DNA of 5,386 bases from Actinomycetota bacterium (GTDB lineage: Bacteria > Actinomycetota > Thermoleophilia > Gaiellales > Gaiellaceae). The stretch lies in assembly GCA_013698195.1 (NCBI GenBank), contig JACCVK010000247.1, forward strand, positions 1-5,386, given 5' to 3'. The position numbers and the translations under genes are program-made. This document shows, piece after piece, positions 1 to 5,386 of the stretch; the stretch's first letter is position 1; every line of letters begins with the position of its first letter. The notes below the pieces were generated by a model. The model ran no database searches, was not told the DNA's origin, and saw nothing but the letters and a program-made list of their open reading frames with translations.

Positions 1-153
1 GCCCAGCAGCCGGCGCTCGAGCGATCCCTCGGACGCGTTCACCTCGTGGGGGACTACCTCGGGGGCGTGTACACGGAGACGGCAATCGCGAGCGGCCAGA
101 GCGCAGCCGCCGAAATCGAGACTGCGCTCGCCCGCGAGCTTGCTCGGACGTGA
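1..153 (+). CDS. C-terminal fragment of a flavin amine-oxidase / protoporphyrinogen-oxidase-type FAD protein
   Basis: Only the last 50 residues are in the window; the gene begins upstream of base 1 and ends at TGA 151-153. The reading frame gives a typical C-terminal FAD-binding segment of the flavin-containing amine oxidase/HemY-like fold: a hydrophobic strand ending in VGDYLGG (about residues 16-22 of the fragment), then YTETAIASGQSAA and an alanine-rich final helix. In this family the GD motif contacts the FAD and the following helix packs on the isoalloxazine side. Which member it is (protoporphyrinogen oxidase, amine oxidase, desaturase-like) cannot be decided from this tail. It shares four bases (GTGA, 150-153) with the next gene, so it is the upstream member of the same operon and places two FAD enzymes side by side. 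The family call rests on the tail motif alone. Confidence 0.72.
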   Translation, partial: AQQPALERSLGRVHLVGDYLGGVYTETAIASGQSAAAEIETALARELART

Positions 154-1400
154 CCTCGGTCGTCGTCGTCGGCGGAGGCGTGATCGGGCTCGCCTGCGGC
201 TGGGAGCTCCAGCGCCTCGGCGCAGACGTGACCCTGCTCGAGCGAAGCGCGGTCGGCGGCGGCGTCTCCCGGGGGAATACGGGCTGGGTCGTGCCGAGCA
301 TGGCGTCTCCGCTGCCCGCGCCGGGGATGGTTCGCGAAGGCATGCGCCAGCTCGTCACCCGAGGCGATGCGTTCGTCCTCCGCCCCTCGCTCGACCCGAG
401 CTTCGTACGGTGGCTGTGGCGCTTCTGGCGAAGCTCTTCGTCGGCACGCTTCGACGCCGGCGTGCGGGCCCTGCTCGCACTGAACCGGCGGACGCTCGAG
501 CTCTTCGACGCCTATCGGGACGCCGGCATTCGCTTCGAGATGCACTCGACCGGCCTCTTGATCGTCGCGCGAACGCTCGCCGGCCTGCACCACTACCGCG
601 ACATCTTCCGCCGCCTGCGTGCGCTCGGGTACGAGGGCGGAGAGCCGGTGGAGCTCGACGGCACCAGACTCGCCGAGCTCGAGCCCGCCCTCGACAGCAG
701 GAACGTCGAGGTCGGACTGCATGCACCCGTCGATCGCTACGTTCGGCCCGAAGAGCTCATGAGCGGTTTGGCCGACGGGCTTCGCGCTGCCGGCGGTCAC
801 ATCCTGGAAGGCCGTGAGGTCAGCAACATGCGGAGCGATACCGAGGGCTGGACCGTGGCCACAGATGCGGGCGGGATCCGCGCCGAGAAGGTGGTCGTCG
901 CGGCAGGACTGCCCTCCGCGTCCCTCCTCCGCCCCTTTGGCTTTCGCGTGGCGGTTCAGCCCGCTCGTGGTTACAGCGTCACCATCCCCGGCAAGGGGAC
1001 GCCTCCCCGGCACGCGCTCTATCTGGCGGAGGCGAAGCTCGGCCTGAGCCCGTTCGCGAGCGGTGTCCGGATCGCCGGTGTGTTCGAGCTCGGCGCAGCC
1101 AAGGCCGAGGCACCGGCGGGAGCCGGGAAGCGTCTGCTCGCAGCGGCGCGCCCGTATCTCGCCGGCTGGCAGCCGGAGGCCGACGAGCCCCTCGCGACCT
1201 GGGCCGGCCTGCGTCCTGCGACAGCCGATGGGCTCCCGCTGATCGGGGAGCTTCCTGGGAATCGCGGCCTCTTCGTCGCGGCGGGACACGGCATGCTCGG
1301 CGTGACACTGGCGCCCGCGACCGCCGCGCTGCTCGCACCGCTCGTACTCGAAGGGCGCACGACACCGGAGCTCGAGCCCTTCGCGCCGGGAAGGAATTGA
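150..1400 (+). CDS. FAD-dependent oxidoreductase, DAO superfamily (D-amino-acid dehydrogenase / glycine-oxidase-like)
   Basis: A 416-residue protein of normal length for the DadA/HcnC/D-hydroxyproline-dehydrogenase group. The N-terminus is a Rossmann FAD site, VVVVGGGVIGL (GxGxxG at residues 8-13), with the ribose-binding acidic residue E31 at the end of the second strand. RGNTGWVVPS follows at about residues 41-50, a stretch shared with DadA-type proteins. The C-terminus carries WAGLRPATADGLPLIGE and then GHGMLGVTLAPATA, the second FAD-contacting block. The family oxidises D-amino acids, glycine, sarcosine or N-methyl amino acids, passing electrons to oxygen or to the respiratory chain; the substrate here is not readable. 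There is no signal peptide. The GTG start overlaps the preceding TGA, lacks a strong Shine-Dalgarno, and is chosen because the Rossmann strand begins immediately; the next ATG (300) would delete the FAD site. The operon context suggests an oxidative deamination or N-demethylation step. Confidence 0.9.
   Translation: MTSVVVVGGGVIGLACGWELQRLGADVTLLERSAVGGGVSRGNTGWVVPSMASPLPAPGMVREGMRQLVTRGDAFVLRPSLDPSFVRWLWRFWRSSSSARFDAGVRALLALNRRTLELFDAYRDAGIRFEMHSTGLLIVARTLAGLHHYRDIFRRLRALGYEGGEPVELDGTRLAELEPALDSRNVEVGLHAPVDRYVRPEELMSGLADGLRAAGGHILEGREVSNMRSDTEGWTVATDAGGIRAEKVVVAAGLPSASLLRPFGFRVAVQPARGYSVTIPGKGTPPRHALYLAEAKLGLSPFASGVRIAGVFELGAAKAEAPAGAGKRLLAAARPYLAGWQPEADEPLATWAGLRPATADGLPLIGELPGNRGLFVAAGHGMLGVTLAPATAALLAPLVLEGRTTPELEPFAPGRN
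1388..1396 (+). promoter_or_regulatory. Ribosome binding site for the zinc alcohol dehydrogenase
   Basis: GGGAAGGAA is the only clear purine-rich Shine-Dalgarno-like stretch before a start in this operon. The AAGGA core (1391-1395) leaves four bases before ATG 1400 but only one before the alternative TTG at 1397, so it favours ATG 1400 as the start. It lies inside the last codons of the upstream FAD gene. Confidence 0.5.
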
Positions 1401-2518
1401 TGCGCATTCGCGGCGCCGTGCTCGAGGAGACGCGCGGCACGTTCTCGGTGCAGGAGCTCGATCTCGCACCGCCCGGGCCTCACGAAGTGCTCGTTCGGCT
1501 TCACGCGAGCGGGGTCTGCCACTCGGACCTGAACGCGATCGACGGTACGGCCGAGACGCTCTGCCCGGCTGTGCTCGGTCACGAAGGGGCGGGCATCGTC
1601 GAGGAGATCGGGGAGCACGTCACGCGAGTCCGCCCCGGCGATCACGTCGCGCTCAACTGGCTTCCCGCCTGCGGCGTCTGCGCCGAGTGCGCCCGCGGCT
1701 TCTCGTGGCTCTGCTCGACTGCGTGGGAGGGCATGTCGACCGGCGGCCTCGAGGACGGGACGACCCGCCTCTCCCGCGCCGGCGAGCCGATCTACCACTA
1801 CTGCTACGTCTCGACGTTCGCAGAGGCCTGCGTCGTGTCCGAACGTTCGTGTGTGCCCATCCCGTCCGATGTGCCCTTCGAGATCGCGGCCCTCGTCGGC
1901 TGTGGCGTGACGACGGGCGTCGGTGCCGTGGCACGGACGGTGGAGACGAAGCCCGGCGACCGGTTCGCTCTGATCGGCTGCGGCGGAGTCGGGCTGTCCG
2001 CGCTCCTGGCAGCCGCGGCGCTCGGCGCCGACCCGATCATTGCCGTCGACGTGGTTCAAGAGAAGATCGACGTCGCGCTGACCCTCGGGGCGACGGACGG
2101 CGTCCTCTGGCAGGGGAGCCCGGAGGCGACGGCAGCCGCGGTGAGAGACGTCACCGGCGGCGGCGTGGACGTCGCCGTGGAGGCGACCGGCAGGCCGGAG
2201 GCGATGCTCGCCGCCTACCTCAGCACGCGCAAACGCGGTGCGGCCGTGCTCGTCGGCATTCCCCGCGAGGGCACTGTGGTGGAGATTCCCGCCGGAACGA
2301 TTCAGCGCGCAGAGCGCCGCGTGCTGGGCTCGATCTACGGCTCGTCCGTGCCGGATCGCGACTTCCTGTCGGCACTCGAGCTCTATCGTGAAGGCCGCTT
2401 GCCTCTCGATCTCCTCATCTCGCACCGGCTCGGGCTGGACGACGTCGTACAGGCTTTCGAGTTGATGAAGAGCGGCACAGCGCTTCGCGTCGTGCTGGAT
2501 CTCGCGAGCAGCGGATGA
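1400..2518 (+). CDS. Zinc-dependent medium-chain alcohol dehydrogenase (class III / mycothiol-dependent formaldehyde dehydrogenase-like)
   Basis: A 372-residue GroES-like plus Rossmann protein of the Zn-containing MDR superfamily. Predicted catalytic-zinc ligands are C40 (GVCHSD), H61 with E62 (LGHEGAG) and C168 (VGCGVTTG). The structural zinc lobe is complete: C91, C94, C97 and C105 in CGVCAECARGFSWLC. The coenzyme site is GCGGVG at 193-198, with D217 ending the second strand (AVDVVQEK), which indicates NAD rather than NADP. Overall architecture, including the NW after GDHVAL and the GSIYGSSVPDRDF block, most resembles S-(hydroxymethyl)mycothiol dehydrogenase and NDMA-dependent or aryl-alcohol dehydrogenases; this comparison is from memory. 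It would oxidise an alcohol or a hydroxymethyl adduct. The neighbouring Fae homolog makes a formaldehyde-linked role attractive but unproven. The start is ATG 1400, which shares its A with the upstream TGA (TGATG) and has an AAGGA four bases upstream. Confidence 0.93.
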   Translation: MRIRGAVLEETRGTFSVQELDLAPPGPHEVLVRLHASGVCHSDLNAIDGTAETLCPAVLGHEGAGIVEEIGEHVTRVRPGDHVALNWLPACGVCAECARGFSWLCSTAWEGMSTGGLEDGTTRLSRAGEPIYHYCYVSTFAEACVVSERSCVPIPSDVPFEIAALVGCGVTTGVGAVARTVETKPGDRFALIGCGGVGLSALLAAAALGADPIIAVDVVQEKIDVALTLGATDGVLWQGSPEATAAAVRDVTGGGVDVAVEATGRPEAMLAAYLSTRKRGAAVLVGIPREGTVVEIPAGTIQRAERRVLGSIYGSSVPDRDFLSALELYREGRLPLDLLISHRLGLDDVVQAFELMKSGTALRVVLDLASSG

Positions 2519-3042
2519 GCGCCGGCGAGCTCGACGGGCGTATCGGCGAAGGTTGGGGAGGCGAGGCGCCCAACGGGGCTCACGTCAACGTCGTCCTCGC
2601 GCGGCGGGGAAGCCCGACGGGCGCCGCCGCCGTCAGCATGCTCGCCCACCCAACTCCGGGGCACACGCCCGTGCTCGTCTGTGTCGGACCGTCACCGGCC
2701 GAGTACGAGCCCGTCTGGCCACCCACGCTGATGATGAACAAGGCGACCGCGACCGAGGAACGCCATCAGACGATCACCTGGGGCGCGGCTCAGCTCGGGA
2801 TAGGCCAGGGCGTCCTCGATGCGGTCGCCGACGAGCTGATCGAGGCGAGCGACGACCTGCTCGTCCTCGTCGCCGTCTACATCGACCCGACCGCGGAAGA
2901 CGAGACGGCGGTGCGGCTGGCGAGCCGTGCCGCGACGCGCAAGGCACTCGCGATGTGCGTCGAAGGACGCGATCCGGCGGCGTCTGCCTCCCTCGTCGAC
3001 CGGCGCGACTCGCTCGAGAACCCCTTTTACAGCGGCGAGTAA
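2515..3042 (+). CDS. Divergent formaldehyde-activating enzyme (Fae) family protein
   Basis: A 175-residue protein that aligns end to end with Fae, about 170 residues in Methylorubrum extorquens. Known Fae condenses formaldehyde with tetrahydromethanopterin in the cytoplasm. Matching blocks are GEGWGGEAPNGAHVNVVL (residues 11-28; H23 falls on the proposed catalytic His17 of Fae), RRGSP (30-34), TLMMNKAT (71-78), WGAAQLGIGQGVLDAVAD (89-106) and the acidic-then-hydrophobic SDDLLVLVAVYI (112-123). Differences from canonical Fae as I recall it: N25 where Fae has an aspartate two residues after the histidine, a loop before TLMMNK about four residues longer, and a charged C-terminal tail ending NPFYSGE. 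The ATG overlaps the ADH stop (ATGA), and its own TAA overlaps the next ATG (TAATG), so it is made stoichiometrically with both neighbours. Family membership is firm; activity on formaldehyde, or use of another aldehyde or pterin, is open. Confidence 0.85.
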   Translation: MSAGELDGRIGEGWGGEAPNGAHVNVVLARRGSPTGAAAVSMLAHPTPGHTPVLVCVGPSPAEYEPVWPPTLMMNKATATEERHQTITWGAAQLGIGQGVLDAVADELIEASDDLLVLVAVYIDPTAEDETAVRLASRAATRKALAMCVEGRDPAASASLVDRRDSLENPFYSGE

Positions 3043-4151
3043 TGCGCATCGCCTCGATCGAGACCCTCAGGTATCGATATCCACTCGACCCGCCGTTCGC
3101 GGCCGCCTGGGATCCCGAGCCCCGCACGTACCAGGACGCGACAGTCGCGATCGTCCGCTCAGACGACGGCGTCGACGGCTATGCGAGCGGGGACGACGTA
3201 CCGGATCGAGAGCTGCTCGAGCGCTTGCTCGTCGGGCTCGACCCGACACAGACCGACGTCGTGCACGGCATCTGCGAGACGGTCGACTTCCACCATGGGC
3301 GTAACTGGACGATCGAAGTCGCTGTCTGGGACCTGGTCGGGCGCGCGCGGCAGCAGCCGCTGTGGCAGGTGCTCGGCGGCAGCCGCGACAGGCTGCTGGC
3401 CTACGCGTCGAGCGGCGAGCTGGTCTCCGCGGAGGAACGAGCGCGCCGCTGCGTCACACTGCGCCAATCGGGGGTCAAGGCCGTGAAGCTACGCCTGCAC
3501 TCGAACGACTGGCGCCTCGACCTGCCCGTGATCGAGGCGGTCCGGGCGGCCGTTGGCTCCGAGCTCGAGATCATGGTCGACGCGAACCAGGGCTGGCGCA
3601 TGCCGGGCGACCTCACACCGCGCTGGAGCCTGGAAACCGCGAGTGACTTCGCACGCGAGCTCGCACGTCTCGACGTCTACTGGCTCGAAGAACCGCTGCC
3701 GACGGACGACGTGGAGGGCTACGCGGCCCTCTGCGGACGGCACGACCTCCGGATCGCGGCCGGGGAGATGGTCCGGTCTCAGGCAGAAGCGCGCGACCTC
3801 GTCCTTCGTGGCCGTGTCGACGTCATCCAGACAGACGTCGTCCTCTCGGGAGGGATCGCCGGGTGCGGGCGAGTGGCCGCGGTCGCCGAGCAGGCTGGGA
3901 GAACCTGGAGCCCACACACCTGGTCGAACGGCTACGGCTTGCTGGCCAACGTGCACGCGGCACTGGCCTTCTCCACCTGTCCGTACATCGAGGTTCCCTA
4001 CGACCCGCCGGCTTGGAGCGAGGCGCGCCGAGACTGGTTGCTCCCCGTGACGCTCAGCATCGCGACGGACGGGACGATCTCGCCGCCGCCCGGACCCGGC
4101 CTCGGCGTCGTGCCGGATCTCGACGCATTGGAGCAGTACCGCGTCGGCTGA
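3042..4151 (+). CDS. Enolase-superfamily enzyme, mandelate racemase subgroup (acid dehydratase or racemase)
   Basis: A 369-residue protein with the N-terminal capping domain (about 1-120) and a C-terminal modified TIM barrel. Metal ligands are D180 (IMVDANQGW), E216 (WLEEPLP) and E242 (AAGEMV), matching Asp195, Glu221 and Glu247 of mandelate racemase. The catalytic His-Asp dyad is present: H292 (WSPHTWSNGYG) with D265 (VIQTDVV), plus E317 (YIEVPYDPP). The lysine motif is K149-x-R151 (AVKLR), not KxK. The group removes the alpha proton of carboxylates, leading to dehydration of acid sugars or to racemisation; the exact acid cannot be named. The enzyme is cytoplasmic and Mg-dependent by family. 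The start is ATG 3042, sharing its A with the TAA of the Fae-like gene; the frame stays open upstream to 2553, but that part overlaps the Fae-like gene and has no family resemblance. It is the last gene of the + operon, 11 bases from a convergent gene. Confidence 0.93.
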   Translation: MRIASIETLRYRYPLDPPFAAAWDPEPRTYQDATVAIVRSDDGVDGYASGDDVPDRELLERLLVGLDPTQTDVVHGICETVDFHHGRNWTIEVAVWDLVGRARQQPLWQVLGGSRDRLLAYASSGELVSAEERARRCVTLRQSGVKAVKLRLHSNDWRLDLPVIEAVRAAVGSELEIMVDANQGWRMPGDLTPRWSLETASDFARELARLDVYWLEEPLPTDDVEGYAALCGRHDLRIAAGEMVRSQAEARDLVLRGRVDVIQTDVVLSGGIAGCGRVAAVAEQAGRTWSPHTWSNGYGLLANVHAALAFSTCPYIEVPYDPPAWSEARRDWLLPVTLSIATDGTISPPPGPGLGVVPDLDALEQYRVG

Positions 4152-4162
4152 CGCCGCGCCTC

Positions 4163-5203
4163 CTACTCCCAGTTGTAGAGCCGCTTCTCCTTCTCCTGGA
4201 TGTTCTCGCCGAGGACGGGGTGCAGCGAGATGTCGGGGGAGTACCGGCTCGCGGGCACCTCGCGTCCGAGCGCCTCGGCCATCGAGCGCACGTGGTGGGG
4301 CGCGCCCCCACAGCAGATACCGATGAAGCCGACTCCCAGGTCGCGCGCGGCGAGCGCGAAATCGGCCATCTCGAAGCGTGTGCACGTGAAGGGATCGAGG
4401 GCGATCGGGAAGGCGCGAGAGCCGTCCTCCGCGCGCAGGCCCACGAACGTCGGCTCCTTCGGGGTCGTGTGGTACGGAACCGGCTGCGCGGCAACGTGGC
4501 AGCTGACGGCGGCGCGCACTCGCTCGAGAATCGGAAGCATCGTCCCCGGACCGCGCGAGCAGTTGAGCCCGACGACGTCGGCACCCGCATCCTCGAGGCG
4601 CTTGCTCGCCTCGTCGAACTCCACACCGTCGATCGTGATGTCGCTGGTGGAAGCGAACGTGACGACGGCGGGCAATCCCGCGGCCTTGACGACCTCGGTC
4701 GCGATCAGTGCCTCGCCGAGGTAGTCCATCGTCTCCGCGATGATCAGGTCGGCGCCTTCCTCGATCGCCCAGCCGACCTGCTCTTCGTACATCGCGCGGA
4801 CCACAGCGCCGGACCGTTCCGCGTCGTCCTTGTCGTATGCCCACGTGTTGCAGATGTTCCCGGCGACGAGCGCATCCCCCTCGCTCGCAACCTCACGGGC
4901 GAGCCGCAGCGCATCGCGGTTGAGCGGCTCGAGATCGTCCTCGCGCCCGATCAAGCGCATCTTTTCTCGATGGCCGTAGTACGTGAACGCGACCATCACC
5001 TCTGCTCCCGCACGCAGAAACTCCCGGTGCAGCTCGCGCACTGCGTCCGGGAAGTCGAGGACGACCTCCGGCACGTACGGGCCGCTCTTGAGGTAGCCCC
5101 GTCGCTCGAGCTCGAAGAGATAACCCTCGGCGCCGAGCACGGTGCCCTTCTCGAGCCGCTCCAGGAGTCCGGCTCTGACCTCAGTGTCGGGGGATTGGGC
5201 CAC
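4163..5203 (-). CDS. BHMT-like homocysteine S-methyltransferase family protein
   Basis: A 346-residue zinc methyltransferase of the homocysteine S-methyltransferase family, closest in layout to betaine-homocysteine methyltransferase (BHMT). Conserved blocks include AVRELHREFLRAGAEVM (54-70), FTYYGHREK (73-81), EGDALVAGN (108-116) and IIAETMDYLGEAL (154-166). Zinc ligands are C215 (VGLNCSRGP) and the pair C297-C298 (GICCGG). The family moves a methyl group from a donor (betaine, S-methylmethionine) to homocysteine. It lacks the C-terminal dimerisation extension of mammalian BHMT and ends soon after the barrel. Substitutions at positions that hold homocysteine and betaine in BHMT (A25-E26, Y43, T158) make the donor uncertain. 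The GTG start at 5203 has no clear Shine-Dalgarno and lies 23 bases inside the upstream enolase gene, implying coupled translation; the next in-frame GTG would remove the first barrel strand. Confidence 0.9.
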   Translation of the reverse strand: MAQSPDTEVRAGLLERLEKGTVLGAEGYLFELERRGYLKSGPYVPEVVLDFPDAVRELHREFLRAGAEVMVAFTYYGHREKMRLIGREDDLEPLNRDALRLAREVASEGDALVAGNICNTWAYDKDDAERSGAVVRAMYEEQVGWAIEEGADLIIAETMDYLGEALIATEVVKAAGLPAVVTFASTSDITIDGVEFDEASKRLEDAGADVVGLNCSRGPGTMLPILERVRAAVSCHVAAQPVPYHTTPKEPTFVGLRAEDGSRAFPIALDPFTCTRFEMADFALAARDLGVGFIGICCGGAPHHVRSMAEALGREVPASRYSPDISLHPVLGENIQEKEKRLYNWE

Positions 5204-5386
5204 CGGAGTAGAGATCGTACTCGCCCTCGCGCCCGAAGCGCTCGACGCAGCGCGCGAGGGCCGTCTCGTCGAGGTCGACGCCGAGACCCGGTCCGGTTGG
5301 CACGTCGATGCCGCCGCGCTCAGGCGAGAACGGACCCCCAGCCACGACGTCGTCCGCCGTCCAGCGCAGGAGCGACTGGCTCGGGC
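5181..5386 (-). CDS. C-terminal fragment of a second enolase-superfamily (mandelate racemase-like) enzyme
   Basis: Reading the - strand from the window edge gives an open frame of 67 residues ending at TGA (5183-5181); the 5' part of the gene lies beyond base 5386. The peptide contains DDVVAGGPFSPERGGIDVP followed by GPGLGVDLDETAL, the capping-domain C-terminus found in mandelate racemase/muconate lactonizing enzyme-type dehydratases. The + strand enolase-superfamily gene ends with a similar GPGLGVVPDLDALEQY, so the two are paralogous in fold. A short polar tail ending YSGGPIPRH runs past the usual end of the family. No catalytic residues fall in this fragment, so the substrate class cannot be told. 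The gene overlaps the start of the BHMT-like gene by 23 bases, forming a second short operon directed away from the right edge. Confidence 0.82.
   Translation of the reverse strand, partial: PSQSLLRWTADDVVAGGPFSPERGGIDVPTGPGLGVDLDETALARCVERFGREGEYDLYSGGPIPRH

Noticed and set aside
1397..1399. TTG start for the alcohol dehydrogenase
   Set aside because: It would sit only one base after the AAGGA core; ATG 1400 has better spacing and the TGATG overlap.
54..1469. Long antisense open frame of about 470 codons opposite the FAD oxidoreductase
   Set aside because: It is Arg/Ala/Glu-rich without any family motif and mirrors the codon positions of a clearly recognised gene; such shadows are normal at this GC content.
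2553..3041. N-terminal extension of the enolase-superfamily gene back to 2553
   Set aside because: The frame is open, but the extra residues are Arg/Pro-rich and lie wholly inside the Fae-like gene; the family N-terminus begins exactly at ATG 3042.
3042..4151. Identity as hydroxyproline-betaine/proline-betaine 2-epimerase (HpbD)
   Set aside because: HpbD is a muconate lactonizing enzyme-type member with lysines on both faces; this protein has the His-Asp dyad of the mandelate racemase subgroup.
4141..4154. GCGTC-GGCT-GACGC hairpin at the convergent gene ends
   Set aside because: A perfect five-pair stem, but no T-run follows on either strand and short GC stems are expected by chance here; not enough to call a terminator.
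3489..4844. Long - strand open frame of about 450 codons spanning the enolase gene and part of the BHMT-like gene
   Set aside because: It is low-complexity and Arg-rich, crosses the end of one recognised gene and lies out of frame with the other; it has no recognisable domain.
1..5386. tRNA/rRNA genes, insertion sequences, CRISPR arrays, riboswitches, promoters
   Set aside because: Coding sequence covers essentially the whole window with one 11-base gap; I saw no repeat arrays, inverted terminal repeats or RNA-like folds.

Overview
The window is a gene-dense, high-GC (roughly two-thirds G+C by eye) bacterial catabolic locus with almost no non-coding DNA. It holds four complete genes and one partial gene on the + strand, which face one complete and one partial gene on the - strand. 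The taxon cannot be fixed from sequence alone. The base composition, codon use rich in CTC/GAG/GCG, and the mycothiol-type alcohol dehydrogenase look would fit a high-GC Actinomycetota member (for example a Thermoleophilia-like soil lineage), but this is a guess.

Layout, + strand: (1) the C-terminal end of a flavin amine-oxidase/protoporphyrinogen-oxidase-type protein, 1-153; (2) a DadA/glycine-oxidase-type FAD oxidoreductase, 150-1400; (3) a zinc-dependent medium-chain alcohol dehydrogenase, 1400-2518; (4) a divergent homolog of formaldehyde-activating enzyme (Fae), 2515-3042; (5) a mandelate-racemase-subgroup enolase-superfamily enzyme, 3042-4151. Every junction is a stop/start overlap (GTGA, TGATG, ATGA, TAATG), so this is a translationally coupled operon whose promoter lies upstream of the window. 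After an 11-base convergent gap, the - strand carries (6) a BHMT-like homocysteine S-methyltransferase, 4163-5203, overlapped by 23 bases by (7) the C-terminus of a second enolase-superfamily enzyme, 5181-5386.

How the genes may work together (inference): DAO-family flavoenzymes oxidise amines and N-methyl amino acids, some releasing formaldehyde. Fae-family proteins condense formaldehyde with a pterin cofactor. Class III/mycothiol-type ADHs oxidise formaldehyde adducts, and BHMT-family enzymes take methyl groups from betaines. With two acid-handling enolase-superfamily enzymes, the locus looks like a pathway for a methylated (N- or O-methyl) acid substrate with built-in one-carbon handling. 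The substrate is unknown. The most unusual component is the Fae homolog, sitting without any other visible tetrahydromethanopterin gene and co-translated with an enolase-superfamily enzyme.

I saw no RNA genes, mobile elements, CRISPR arrays or substantial repeats, and no non-coding stretch longer than 11 bases.
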